Source: Calamus simplicifolius (lineage: Eukaryota; Streptophyta; Magnoliopsida; Arecales; Arecaceae). From it: a stretch of 64,000 nt of DNA. Under the pieces are notes generated by a model. That model saw nothing but the letters and a program-made list of their open reading frames with translations. It was not told where the DNA came from and searched no databases. This document shows, piece after piece, positions 22,334 to 33,874 of the stretch; the stretch's first letter is position 1, and every line of letters begins with the position of its first letter. A program made the position numbers and the translations under genes. The stretch is from positions 62,001 through 126,000 of the forward strand of contig UESW01004256.1 in assembly GCA_900491605.1 (NCBI GenBank), read 5' to 3'.

Positions 22334-23723
22334 TGTTGACCCAATTGAGGATTTTGATGATTAACAAAACTATTTGAGTACAACATTTGAAGTTACTAAT
22401 GATTTTGATTAAGTTTTTCAGATTATAAGTCGATTTGATAATCAAAATCAAGAGTCAAATCAAGTTCTGGTTCGAATCTAATGTCAAGGTAAGATTGCAG
22501 ACATTAGAGTCGACACATGGAATCGCAGAGTCGACTCCGGAAAATGGCACAGACTTAGAGTCGACTCCGGGACTGTTAGAGCCGACTCCAACAGAAAAGA
22601 CAGAACGATGGTTTTTCAGGCCACGACTTAGAGTCGACTCCCAGACTGTTAGAGTCGACTCCAGAAGAATTTTTTGTCGACCCCAGAAAAGTCAGAGACG
22701 ACTCCAGATCGAGCGGATTAAAGAATTTCGAGTTAGAGCCGACTCCAGAAAAGTTAGAGCCGACTCCAGAATGTCAGACACGGCTCCAGAACTGTCAGAA
22801 CGACTCTAAACTTTATCTTTATCTTTTTTAATCCCAACGGCTATTGTTATTTATGGATCTAATCCTTCTTACACTTGTTTCTAACGGATAGTTTCAAACT
22901 ATTTATGGATTAATCGGGATCTATAAGAAGAGGGTTTGATGCATCCAAAAAGAAGAGACAAGAGAGGCAAAAAGAAAAGAATAGAGACAAATCTTTGAGA
23001 TCCATCAGAAAAGAAAAGAGGGAAGATTTGATAGGAAAGATCATACTGATTCCCCAAAAGAAGAGAGAGAGATTCCAAGCTTTTGCTGTTCTATTTCGAA
23101 GAAATCTCAAGAGAAGAAAGAAGCCCTAGTTTTCTGATCTTCTGAGTCTCAAGAGCATCTTGAAGGAAGATCAATCAAAGGAAGAGAAGGAAGAAGCCAC
23201 CAAGATCTGTGAATCAGGCTTTGATTCCTATCCTCTTATTATTGTTTCATTATTGTATATTTGCTCATTGAAGGAGTTGTTTATCTTGTAAAAATAAATA
23301 TTGTTTGCTGGGTCAATCTGGTGATTGATTCAGTTGAGGCTGTTAGCCTTGTGCAAGCATTAGCTTGAGGTGATAGGTTTTGTGCTGGTGAACCTTGAAA
23401 ACCAGCTGGGTTCGTTGTGCACCCGGGAAAACAACAAGTTTGAGTTGTGAGCTTGCAAAACAACTCTGCTGTAATCAGATTGATTATAGTGTGGACCCAA
23501 GAGGTACTTGGGAGTGGACGTAGGTGTAGGTACACCGAACCACTATAAAATCTCATGTGTTTGCCGTGATTGTCTCTTTATCTTCAACTCTCTATTTGTG
23601 TTGTTCAGTTTTAATTTGTGTGAATCTAAGTTTTTATTTCCGCTGGGGGTTATCTTTCAAAAGAGTTTAAATTTTTGAAAAACCCAATTCACCCCCCCTC
23701 TTGGGTTGCTATCTGGACCAACA
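22334..23723 (+). repeat. 5' LTR of Sirevirus C
   Basis: 1390 bp, TGTTGACCC to GGACCAACA. The array is at 22507-22807 and a TATA-like tataagaa at 22922-22929. The sequence between motifs differs strongly from A and B, so C belongs to another subfamily. Confidence 0.95.
22507..22807 (+). promoter_or_regulatory. Phased GAGYCGACWCC array in U3 of Sirevirus C
   Basis: Clear starts are 22507, 22528, 22558, 22579, 22631, 22652, 22695, 22736 and 22757, with degenerate copies near 22674, 22777 and 22797. Most steps are 20-22 bp, with 30, 41 and 52 between groups. Perfect palindromes GAGTCGACTC occur at 22528, 22558, 22631 and 22652. The 3' LTR copy is at 31105-31404. Confidence 0.83.
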
Positions 23724-23725
23724 AT

Positions 23726-23737
23726 TGGTATCAGAGC
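23726..23737 (+). promoter_or_regulatory. Primer-binding site of Sirevirus C
   Basis: tggtatcagagc begins two bases after the LTR end and matches initiator-Met tRNA. Confidence 0.93.
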
Positions 23738-23783
23738 TAGTGCTCATTTGATTTGATCTAACGATCAAGAGTCAAAGATCCAC

Positions 23784-25360
23784 ATGGCAACTCAAGCTGG
23801 TTCATCTTTTTCCGAAGGCCAATCTACTAATAGACCACCCTTATTTAATGGTTCAAACTATGGTTATTGGAAGGCTAGAATGAAAATTTTCATTCAAGCA
23901 CTTGACTATGATCTATGGAGTATTATAGTCAATGGACCACACACACCCACTGCTAGAGTTAATGGCATGGAGATTCCTAAACCGGAAACGGAATGGGATG
24001 AACATGATAAAAAATTGGCACAACTCAATGCCAAAGCAATGAATGTTTTGTACTGCTCATTAGATGCAAATGAATTCAATCGCATATCTATTTGCATTTC
24101 TGCTAAGGAAATCTGGGATAGACTTGAGGTTACCCATGAGGGAACAAATCAAGTCAAGGAATCCAAGATTAACATGCTAGTTCATAAGTATGAATTGTTT
24201 AAAATGGATGCATGTGAATCTATTGCTGATATGTTTACAAGATTTACTGATATAGTTAATGGTTTAAAAAGTCTTGGTAAATCTTATGATAATTCTGATC
24301 TTGTGAGAAAGGTTTTGCGTTCCTTGCCTAGGACTTGGGAAGCTAAAGTGACTGCAATACAAGAGGCAAAGGATCTAAGTACCCTACCCCTAGAAGAATT
24401 ATTGGGATCCTTGATGACTCATGAGCTTCAAATTAAGCAACATGTTGATGATGATGAGTCAAAGAAGAAGAGAACTATGGCTCTTAAGATTTCTGAATAT
24501 ATGGAAGAGCCTCATGAATCTGAAGATGAAAGTGATGATGAGGACATGGCACTCATCACAAGGAAATTTAAAAGATTCATGAAGAAGAAGAAGTTTGAAA
24601 AGAAAAAGCCCTTTGCAAGAAAAGATGAGGACAAGGGCAAAGAAAAAGAAGTTATTTGCTTTGAATGTAAAAAGCCGGGTCACTTTAAATCTGAATGCCC
24701 TCAACTAAAGAAAGGCACCCGGAAGTTCAAAAAGAAGGCAATGATGGCCACATGGAGCGATTCGGAAAGCTCAAGTTCCGAAGAAGAAGAAAAGAGTGAA
24801 ATGGCCAATCTATGCTTCATGGCGGACAATGATGAGGTAAGTCCGAGTTTTCTTGATGACTTCACTTTTGATGAATTGCATAGTGCTTTTTATGAATTAA
24901 TGGATGATTTTGAACCTAAGTTCAAAGAACAAAGATTTGAAAACTCAAATGCAAAAACTATCCTTAGAAAATGAAAAGCATGTTGTAGATAAAGAACTTT
25001 TGATAAAAGAAAAAGAAAGTTTGAAAAATGAAGTTGATAGACTTAAGCCTATAGTTGATAAATTTACTCTAAGCTCTATCAAACTTAATATGATTTTGGA
25101 AAATCAAAAGCTGTTTTTGATAAAGCTGGATTAGGATATAATCCACTTAAAAAGCAAAAATCTTTGAAAAATATTTTTATACATGCTGAAAAATCATCAA
25201 ATATTACTTGTTTTAAATGTGGAAACAAAGGACATAAATCATATATGTGTAAATCTCCACATAATAAGAAAAGATGATTTGGGTTCCCAAAGGAACAATA
25301 TTTAATGCATCTAACCATGAAGGACCCAAGAAGGCTTGGGTACCTAAAATTAAGACATGA
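23784..25360 (+). pseudogene. Gag of Sirevirus C (two or three frameshifts)
   Basis: Starts MATQAGSSFSEGQSTNRPPL. The capsid core (residues about 20-220) includes FNGSNYGYWKARMKIFIQA, EIWDRLEVTHEGTNQVKESK and VLRSLPRTWEAKVTAIQEA. An acidic/basic linker leads to knuckle CFECKKPGHFKSEC near 24658. A frameshift near 24930 interrupts the coiled coil, which continues to about 25130. Another frameshift precedes a second knuckle, CFKCGNKGHKSYMC (25210-25251). In the terminal frame gag ends at TGA 25358-25360, overlapping the pol ATG (25357) as ATGA. Confidence 0.87.
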
Positions 25361-28300
25361 ATGTTTTGCAGGAGTGTCTTGCAGCCATCAGACTGAAAAG
25401 AAAATGGTACCTGGATAGTGGTTGCTCAAGACACATGACGGGTGACAAAGATCAATTCATCACCCTTGAATCAAAAAGAGGTGGAGTAGTTACTTTTGGT
25501 GATAATGGTCAAGGCCATATCATGGGTATTGGTAAGATTCAAATTACTCCATCTACTCATATTGATAATGTTTTATATGTTGATGGACTTAAACATAATC
25601 TGATAAGTATTAGCCAACTGTGTGACAAAGGTTTCAAGGTTTCCTTTGAAGCTTCTGTTTGCACTGTTACTAATCCCATTGATAACAGCATTATTCTTGT
25701 TGGTAAACGCTATGGCAATGTGTACTTAATTGATTTGAGTAATTTATCTCCAAGTAATCATTGCTTAGTTGCTAATAATGCTAAGATGAATGAGATTGGT
25801 TGGCTATGGCACCGTAGATTAGGTCATGCAAGCACACACCTAATTTCTAAATTATTGAAAATGGATTTAGTTAAAGGTATTCCTAGCTTAAATTTTGAAA
25901 ATAATCGAATATGTGATGCATGTCAATTTGGAAAACAAACAAGAACTTCTTTCAAATCTAAGAATGTTGTTTCAACTACTAGGCCACTAGAGCTACTACA
26001 CATGGACCTTTTTGGACCTACTAGAACCACAAGTCTAGGAGGAAAGAAATATGGTCTAGTGATAGTAGATGATTACTCTAGATTCACTTGGGTAATGTTT
26101 TTGGCTCACAAAGATGAGACTTTCTCAATATTCATGAAATTTGTTAAGAAAGTCACTAATGAGAAAAACACTACCATAGTGTCTATTAGAAGTGATCATG
26201 GAACTGAATTTGAAAATCACTTATTTGAAAAATTCTGTTTTGAAAAAGGCATACATCATAACTTTTCTGCACCTAGAACACCACAACAAAATGGAGTTGT
26301 AGAAAGAAAGAATAGGACTTTAGAAGACATGGCCCGTACCATGCTATGTGAAAGCCAACTTCCAAAATATTTTTGGGCGGAAGCTATAAACACAGCATGT
26401 TACATTCTAAATAGAGCCCTAATTAGACCTATCCTTAAGAAAACTCCCTATGAACTATGGCATCAATAGGAAACCAAATTTAAGTTATTTTCATGCATTT
26501 GGTTGTAAATGTTTTATTCATAACAATGGTAAGGATAATCTTGGGAAGTTTGATGCAAAGTCTGATGAAGGTATCTTCCTAGGATATTCTACATCTAGCA
26601 AAGCATATAGAGTATTTAATAAGAAAGCTTAGTTGTAGAAGAATCCATTCATATAGTGTTTGATGAGTCTTTAGCATCAAGTTCAGATAAAATTGATGAT
26701 GAGGAAGATACATCTTTGATTGAAAGAGATATTGAAAAATTAAATGTATCTTCAGATCAAGAACCTGAAGTTAAGGATGATGACTCACCTAAGGATGATG
26801 GTATTGATATTTCAAATGATAAAGATCTACCTAGAGATTGGAGATATGCTTATGGTCATCCTAAGGACCTAATCATAGGTGATCCATCTCAAGGTGTAAG
26901 GACTAGATCATCAATGAGAGATATCAATAATCATCTTGCATTTGTATCTCATATAGAACCTAAAACTATAGAGGAAGCTGAGAAAGATAGTTATTGGATG
27001 TTAGCAATGCAGGAAGAGTTAAACCAATTCACTAGGAATCAAGTCTGGACCCTAGTTGATAGACCTAAAAATCACCCTATAATAGGATCTAAATGGGTTT
27101 TTAGAAATAAATTGGATGAAAATGGATTGGTAATTAGAAATAAGGCTAGACTAGTTGCAAAAGGATATAATCAAGAAGAAGGTATAGATTTTGATGAAAC
27201 TTTTGCACCTGTTGCTAGATTAGAAGCCATTAGGCTACTACTTGCATTTGCATGTCATATGAATTTCAACTTATTTCAAATGGATGTTAAAAGTGCATTT
27301 CTAAATGGTTTTATAAATGAGGAAGTTTATGTTGAACAACCTCCTGGTTTTGAAGATCATGAATTTCCAAACCACGTCTTCAAACTACACAAAGCACTTT
27401 ATGGTTTAAAGCAAGCACCTAGAGCTTGGTATGATAGATTAAGTAAATTTTTAATTGAAAATGACTTTTCTAGAGGAAATGTTGATAAAACCTTGTTTTT
27501 GAAAAGAAAAGGAAAGGATTTATTAATCGTTCAAATTTATGTTGATGACATTATATTTGGTGCTACTAACAATCTCCTTTGTCAAGAATTTGCTAAGCTA
27601 ATGCAGGGAGAATTCGAGATGAGCATGATGGGAGAACTAAACTTCTTCCTTGGACTTCAAATCAAACAAGAGAAAGCGGGAATTTTCATTAACCAAACAA
27701 AGTACACAAAGGAAATACTCAAGAAATTTGGTATGGAATCTGCTAAACCTCTTGGTACGCCAATGAGTCCCTCATGCAAGCTGGACAAGGATGAAGAAGG
27801 TAAGAAAGTAGATCAGAAGCATTACAGAGGTATGATTGGATCACTTCTTTACCTAACTGCAAGTAGGCCAGATATCATGTTTTCTGTCTGCTTATGTGCA
27901 AGATATCAATCTAATCCTAAGGAATCACATTTACTTGCTGTTAAAAGAATCTTTAGATACTTAAATGGAACTAAAAATGTAGGATTATGGTATTCTAGAG
28001 ACTCAACCTTAAAATTGATTGCTTATTCTGATTCTGACTATGCTGGTTGTAAATTAGATAGAAAGAGTACAAGTGGGGCATGCCAACTTTTAGGAAGTAA
28101 CTTAATCTCTTGGTTTAGCAAGAAGCAAAATTCGGTTGCATTATCCACTGCTGAGGCAGAGTATGTTGCAGCTGGAAGTTGCTGTGCTCAAATCCTTTGG
28201 ATTAAGCGACAACTTGAAGATTATGGTATCACACTTGATAAAATACCTATTAAATGTGATAATACTAGTGCTATCAATCTAACTAAAAATCCAATTCAAC

Positions 28301-28483
28301 ATTCAAGAACTAAACACATTGAAATTAGACATCACTTTATTAGAGAACATGTAACTAACAAAGATGTTTGTCTTGAATATGTTAATACTAATGATCAATT
28401 AGCTGATATTTTTACCAAACCTTTGAGTGAGGAAATTTTGCTATCTTAGAGGAGAATTAGGAGTTTGTGATCCTTTAGAATAA
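25357..28483 (+). pseudogene. Pol of Sirevirus C (PR-INT-RT-RNaseH), nearly intact
   Basis: Copia polyprotein. Protease DSG is at 25414-25422. Pre-integrase HRRLGHAS is followed by integrase with catalytic codons D 26005, D 26194 and E 26302, giving the usual D-35-E spacing. RT has FDETFAPVARLEAIRLLLAF, DVKSAFLNGFINEEVYVEQP and YVDD at 27538-27549. RNase H has YSDSDYAGCKLDRKS and ALSTAEAEYVAAG, and LADIFTKPLSEE near the end. Three short indels break it: near 26462, 26629 and 28435. The stop is at 28481-28483. No nonsense substitutions were seen in the catalytic domains. Confidence 0.92.
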
Positions 28484-28679
28484 TTTTCTGAAACTCTTAA
28501 GGACAACAACTATCTAGACTTCATAATTTCTTGAAAATCCTCTATGACCAATAAGGAAATTTATCTAGAAATTTGATTCATTGTTTCCCCAATTGTTAAG
28601 GAACACTTATCTAGAGTTTGATGATTAATTTGATCAGTTTCAGATCCTTGAAATTTGATTTTTCTCTGAAACTATTGTG

Positions 28680-28878
28680 GAGTCGACACCTGCAGTTTGT
28701 GGAGTCGACACCTTCTTATTTTGATGTTCTGTCTGGGCAATTAGAGCCGACTCTGGCTTCTGTAGAGCCGACTCTAATTCGGGCGCTGACAGATTCTCTG
28801 GTTCGGAGCCGACACCTCGTTTTCGGGAGTCGACTCTAAGTGGAACTAGGTCAAAATAAAAAGGGCGGAGTCGACCCC
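28680..28878 (+). promoter_or_regulatory. Seven-copy phased array before ORF3, Sirevirus C
   Basis: Starts are 28680, 28702, 28744, 28765, 28806, 28827 and 28868; spacings 22, 42, 21, 41, 21 and 41 bp. It begins 197 bp after the pol stop. The last copy ends 93 bp before the ORF3 ATG. A TATA-like aaataaaaa (28854-28862) lies just before the seventh copy, where A has tttatta and B has tctattta. Confidence 0.75.
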
Positions 28879-28970
28879 AAACGAAACCTATCGTCTCCTA
28901 AACCTTGTTCCAAACTGATTCCAACCCTCCAAATCCTCAAATCCTTGATTACTCATTCCAATCGAATCCC

Positions 28971-30354
28971 ATGGCTCCCAAAAGGCGTGCTATCATTGGT
29001 GGTTCGACTGTTCCGACGAAGCGCCGTTCAAATCGGAGGCAACCTTCGTCATCTTCTTCATCTGCCACTCAAGATGACTCTCCACCCTCACCATCTTCTC
29101 CACGAGTCGACCAATTAGCTGGTAAGGCCATTACTACCGGAAGAAAAGTGATTTTAACTTTTTTGTTTCGGAGGGCTTTGCTATTGGGCGTTGTTGAAAG
29201 AAATGGATGGGAGAAGGTCTGTTCTTTGGATATCCCTACTTACCCTGCCCTAGTGAGAGAATTTTATAATGATTTATGTAGAGGAGAGGGAGGCTTAGTG
29301 AGTGTTGTAAGAGGAACTAAAGTAATCATCACAGCTGAAACCCTTGGAAATCTATTGGAAATGCCTACCGTTGGTTTAGTTGAATATCAACATGAAGACA
29401 GAGGAGGTGCCCTATCAAGGATGTTAGGGAGAGAAGTTTCTGAGTTTGAGGAAATCTTGGCAAATCAACTTAATTTGGAACTCAGATTACTTCACAATAT
29501 CTGTGGAAGAATTTTATTTCCTAAAATCGGAAGGTTTGAATATGTCTCGGAGCGAGACATCTTATTGATGGACTGCATTCTCACTGGTAGACCTGTCAAT
29601 CTTGCTGGTATGATGATAGGCTATATGGCGGAGGCAGCTACTAAGAAGAGATCTACATTGCCATATGGTATGTTTTGACATTGGTATTCAGAAGCCAAGG
29701 TGTACTTATAATGGATAATGAGCCACTAAGAAAATTAAGGCATACAGATTACTATAGTGTCTCTACAATTCACCGGATGGGCTTCAGAAAAGAAAATGAA
29801 ATTGGATAAAAAGAGGACATGAGGCCAGAGCTGAAGAGGTTAGAGTTGAGGAAGTCAGAGGAGAAGACATTCCTGAACCATCTGCTGGACCTTCTTCTGC
29901 TGGACCATCTGCTGGACCCTCAGAGGCTGGACCTAGCTCTCACCTTCCACATCAGTCAGCATTGGCATCTGAAAGATTTTCTGAGGAGCAAATAGGTCAG
30001 CTCAGAGCTTTACTGGCTGAGTATGACAGTCAAAGGACAAATGATATGTGTAAATTAAGAGAGGAGTTCAATCAGTTGAAGGATGAGATCAATTCAAGAC
30101 TTGACATGATTTCTTTTTCCATTAGCAATTCCGTAGAATCCTTTAGCACTGATCTTCATAAGATTTTTGAAAGGATGGAAGGCATTGCAGACGGTTCTGG
30201 AACTTATCTTCATGCTACCAGTCAACTAAAGAAAGATATCGACCTCGCCGTCTCTCAAATTGAAGCTTGTCTTGAAAGTTTTAAGAAGACTCAAAAAGAT
30301 GATATTATGGAAATGATTGGACATTTAAAGAAAATTATGTATAAGCATATTTAA
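28971..30354 (+). pseudogene. ORF3 of Sirevirus C
   Basis: Starts MAPKRRA at 28971, followed by a basic and Ser-rich N-terminus (QPSSSSSSATQD). The central block has GWEKVCSLDIPTYPALVREF, VVRGTKVIITAETLGNLLEM, RMLGREVSEFEEI and LRLLHNICGRILFPKIGRFE. A one-base loss near 29676 shifts the frame. The linker holds repeats of SAGPS (about 29880-29935). The C-terminus (29962-30354) is a coiled coil ending KKIMYKHI. No transmembrane or signal sequence is visible, which argues against an envelope. The fold resembles the putative plant transposon protein domain; its role in the element is unknown. Confidence 0.78.
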
Positions 30355-30569
30355 TTTTGATATCCTATCCTAGGTTGTATCTTAGGATTTCTTGCTTTCT
30401 TGCTTTAATAGCATGTATCTAGGATTTACATACTTGAATATGTCACTTTACTGAAACACATGTAATGAATCTTGCTTTGGAATACAATTACCCTTTTATT
30501 TTAAATTTGTGAACCAACAACCCCGCTCTGATAACTTTTTTTTATATACTTCATCTTATTGCTGATAAC

Positions 30570-30930
30570 AAAAAAGGGGGAGAGATAATTGTATATGCAT
30601 AAGAAGAAAATGAAGAACAATTGCATATAAGAGAAAGAGAAAGAAAATGAAGAACAATTTTGAGATAGGGAGAGAAAATTTGAGATTCTAATTGATTCAA
30701 TTGAATTCAGTAGGGGGAGTTATTCAATGCAGGGGGAGCTTAATAATTTCTCCATATAAAAGTTAAATCATCTTGATTGATGTCATGTATCCTTTTTGAT
30801 TCATTTTGAATATTGGCATCAAATTCCTTGTTAGGAAGTTCTAAAGCTTTAACAATGTCTATAATTCTCAATTCAAATGAATTTTTAATGCATATACTCA
30901 AAGTTTTTGTCATCATCAAAAAGGGGGAGA
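30570..30930 (+). promoter_or_regulatory. Repeated polypurine tracts of Sirevirus C
   Basis: Tracts are aaaaaagggggagag (30570-30584), tagggggag (30711-30719), cagggggag (30730-30738) and aaaaagggggaga (30918-30930) before the LTR. The order and the roughly 20-bp spacing of the middle pair match A and B. Confidence 0.8.
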
Positions 30931-30931
30931 T

Positions 30932-32321
30932 TGTTGACCCAATTGAGGATTTTGATGATTAACAAAACTATTTGAGTATAACATTTGAAGTTACTAATGA
31001 TTTTGATTAAGTTTTTCAGATTATAAGTCGATTTGATAATCAAAATCAAGAGTCAAATCAAGTTCTGGTTCGAATCTAATGTCAAGGTAAGATTGCAGAC
31101 ATTAGAGTCGACACATGGAATCGCAGAGTCGACTCCGAAAATGGCACAGACTTAGAGTCGACTCCGGGACTGTTAGAGCCGACTTCAACAGAAAAGACAG
31201 AACGATGGTTTTTCAGGCCATGACTTAGAGTCGACTCCCAGACTGTTAGAGTCGACTCCAGAAGAATTTTGTGTCGACCCCAGAAAAGTCAGAGACGACT
31301 CCAGATCGAGCGGATTAAAGAATTTCGAGTTAGAGCCGACTCCAGAAAAGTTAGAGCCGACTCCAAATGTCAGACACGGCTCCAGAACTGTCAGAATGAC
31401 TCTAAACTTTATCTTTATCTTTTTTAATCCCAATGGCTATTGTTATTTATGGATCTAATCCTTCTTACACTTATTTCTAACGGATAGTTTCAAACTATTT
31501 ATGGATTAATCGGGATCTATAAGAAGAGGGTTTGCTGCATCCAAACAAGAAGAGACAAGAGAGGCAAAAAGAAAAGAATAGAGATAAATCTTTGAGATCC
31601 ATCAGAAAAGAAAAGAGGGAAGATTCGATAGGAAAGATCATACTGATTCCCCAAAAGAAGAGAGAGAGATTCCAAGCTTTTGCTGTTCTATTTTGAAGAA
31701 ATCTCAAGAGAAGAAAGAAGCCCTAGTTTTCTGATCTTCTGAGTCTCAAGAGCATCTTGAAGGAAGATCCAATCAAAGGAAGAGAAGGAAGAAGCCACCA
31801 AGATCTGCGAATCAGGCTTTGATTCCTATCCTCTTATTATTGTTTCATTATTGTATATTTGCTCATTGGAGGAGCTGTTTATCTTGTAAAAACAAATATT
31901 GTTTGCTGGGTCAATCTGGTGATTGATTCAGTTGAGGCTGTTAGCCTTGTGCAAGCATTAGCTTGAGGTGATAGGTTTTGTGCTGGTGAACCTTGAAAAC
32001 TAGTTGGGTTCGTTGTGCACCCGGGAAAATAATAAGTTTGAGTGTGAGCTTGCAAAACAACTCTGCTGTAATCAATTGATTATAGTGTGGACCCAAGAGG
32101 TACTTGGGAGTGGACATAGGTGTAGGTACACCGAACCACTATAAAATCTCCTGTGTTTGCCGTGATTGTCTCTTTATCTTCAACTCTCTATTTGTGCTTG
32201 TTCAGTTTTAATTTGTGTGAATCTAAGTTTTTATTTCCGCTAGGGGTTATCTTTCAAAAGAGTTTAAATTTTTGAAAAACCCAATTCACCCCCCCCTCTT
32301 GGGTTGCTATCTGGACCAACA
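30932..32321 (+). repeat. 3' LTR of Sirevirus C
   Basis: 1390 bp, with few differences from 22334-23723. Seen differences include several C/T and G/A changes and small indels in A or G runs. It ends GGACCAACA and is followed by the target duplication agcta at 32322-32326. Confidence 0.95.
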
Positions 32322-32326
32322 AGCTA

Positions 32327-33874
32327 GAATGAGAATTTTTATTCAAGCTTTAGATTATGAACTATGGAGTGTAATCACTAATGGACCTAGCACACCCACA
32401 CACTTAGTAGATGGTTCAATAGTTCCTAAATCCAAAAGGGATTGGAATGAGAATGATAGAAAAATGGCTCAGCTTAATGCAAAAGCCATGAATGTTTTAT
32501 ATTGTGCTTTAGATGCTAATGAATTTAATAGAATTTGTACATGTATTTCCGTAAAAGAAATTTGGAATAGATTAGAAGTTACCCATGAGGGTACTAATCA
32601 AGTTAAAGAGTCTAAAATTAATATCTTAGTGCAAAAATATGAATTGTTTAGCATGGGAACAAACTGAAACTATCATATACACTAGATTCACTGATATTGT
32701 AAATGGTCTAAAAAGTCTTGGTAAGACTTATGCTAATTCTGATTTGGTGTGTAAAATTCTTAGGTCTCTTCCAAGATCATGGGAAGCGAAAGTAACTGCC
32801 ATCCAAGAAGCCAAAGATTTAAATACATTACCTTTAGAAGAGCTACTTGAATTATTGATGACCCATGAACTGACCATGAAGCAATATCAAGAGGAAGAAG
32901 TCAAAAAGAAGAAAATGATTGCCCTTAAAGCTGTAGAAAAGGAAACAAGCAGCAGTGAAGAAGAAGAGGAAGATGATGAGACAGCCCTTCTTGCAAAGAA
33001 GTTCAGAAAATTTATGCAAAGAATGAGACCCTTCCACAAGAAAAAGTATGGAACAAAAATGAAAGGTGAAAAAGAAAATGAGAAGGACAAGGACAAAGAG
33101 AAAGACCCCCTCATATGTTATGAATGTAAGAAATCGGGGCACTTTAGATATGACTGTCCTCAACTAAAGAAAGCCTACAAAAAGAAGAAGAAGGCTTATA
33201 TTGCAACATGGAGTGACAGCGAAGAATCCTCTTCTGACGAGGAACGAAAAGAAGTTGCAAACATTTGCTTTATGGCAAATGACGATGAGGTAAGTATCGA
33301 AACTCATAATTTTACCTTTGATGAATTGTTTGATGCATTTAATGAATTAGTAAGTGATTTTAAGGTTTTGAAAAAGAAAAGCAAATCTTTGAAAAATGAT
33401 AATTTAAATCTTGACAAAGAAAAGGATAAACTAACTCATGAAGTTGAAGAACTAAAATCTGAAAATAAAAATTTGTTAAAAGAAAAAGAATCAATTTCTA
33501 ATGAAAATATTAGTTTAAAGAAAGAAGTTGATAAATATAAAAATATAGTTGATAAATTTATATATAGCTCTGAAAAACTTAACTTGCTATTGAGTGATCA
33601 AAGAGCTGTATTTGATAAAGTTGGATTAGGTTATAGGCCTAACAAGAAACAAAAGTTTGTTAAGAATTTCTTTATAAAGAAACAAGATAAAAATAATGTT
33701 TCATGTTATCGCTGTAACAAGAAAGGACATAAAGCTTATGAATGCAATTTTAGAAAAATTTATTAGAATTTAAATATAAAAGGAAAGAAAATATGGGTTC
33801 CGAAAGGAACAATTTTTATCGCTACTAACCATGAAGGACCCAAGAAAGCTTGGGTACCTAAACATAAGATTTGA
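32327..33874 (+). pseudogene. Gag of Sirevirus B, main part
   Basis: Continuation of gag after the C insertion. The frame is open to about 32667 with ARMRIFIQALDYELWSVI and EIWNRLEVTHEGTNQVKESK. A frameshift near 32660 follows, and the next 375 codons (32639-33766) are open. They hold SLPRSWEAKVTAIQEAKDL, the knuckle CYECKKSGHFRYDC near 33116, a long coiled coil and a second knuckle CYRCNKKGHKAYEC near 33705. The gag stop is TGA at 33872-33874. The pol frame lies in the -1 register across this stop, as in C. This gag is much better kept than the adjoining pol. Confidence 0.85.

Larger units (their letters stand above)
22334..32321 (+). mobile_element. Sirevirus C, nested in the gag of Sirevirus B
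   Basis: Complete 9988-bp element with two 1390-bp LTRs and target duplication AGCTA (22329-22333 and 32322-32326). It is the best preserved of the three: RT-RNaseH is open for 597 codons and protease-integrase for 370. A few frameshifts still prevent full-length gag, pol and ORF3. Its LTR pair differs at a handful of sites, mostly transitions. It is necessarily younger than B. Confidence 0.96.

Noticed and set aside
22507..22807. CRISPR-like appearance of short repeats with regular spacers
   Set aside because: The motifs are 11 bp and degenerate, the spacers are only about 10 bp, the array lies in LTRs of a plant retrotransposon, and no cas genes exist here.
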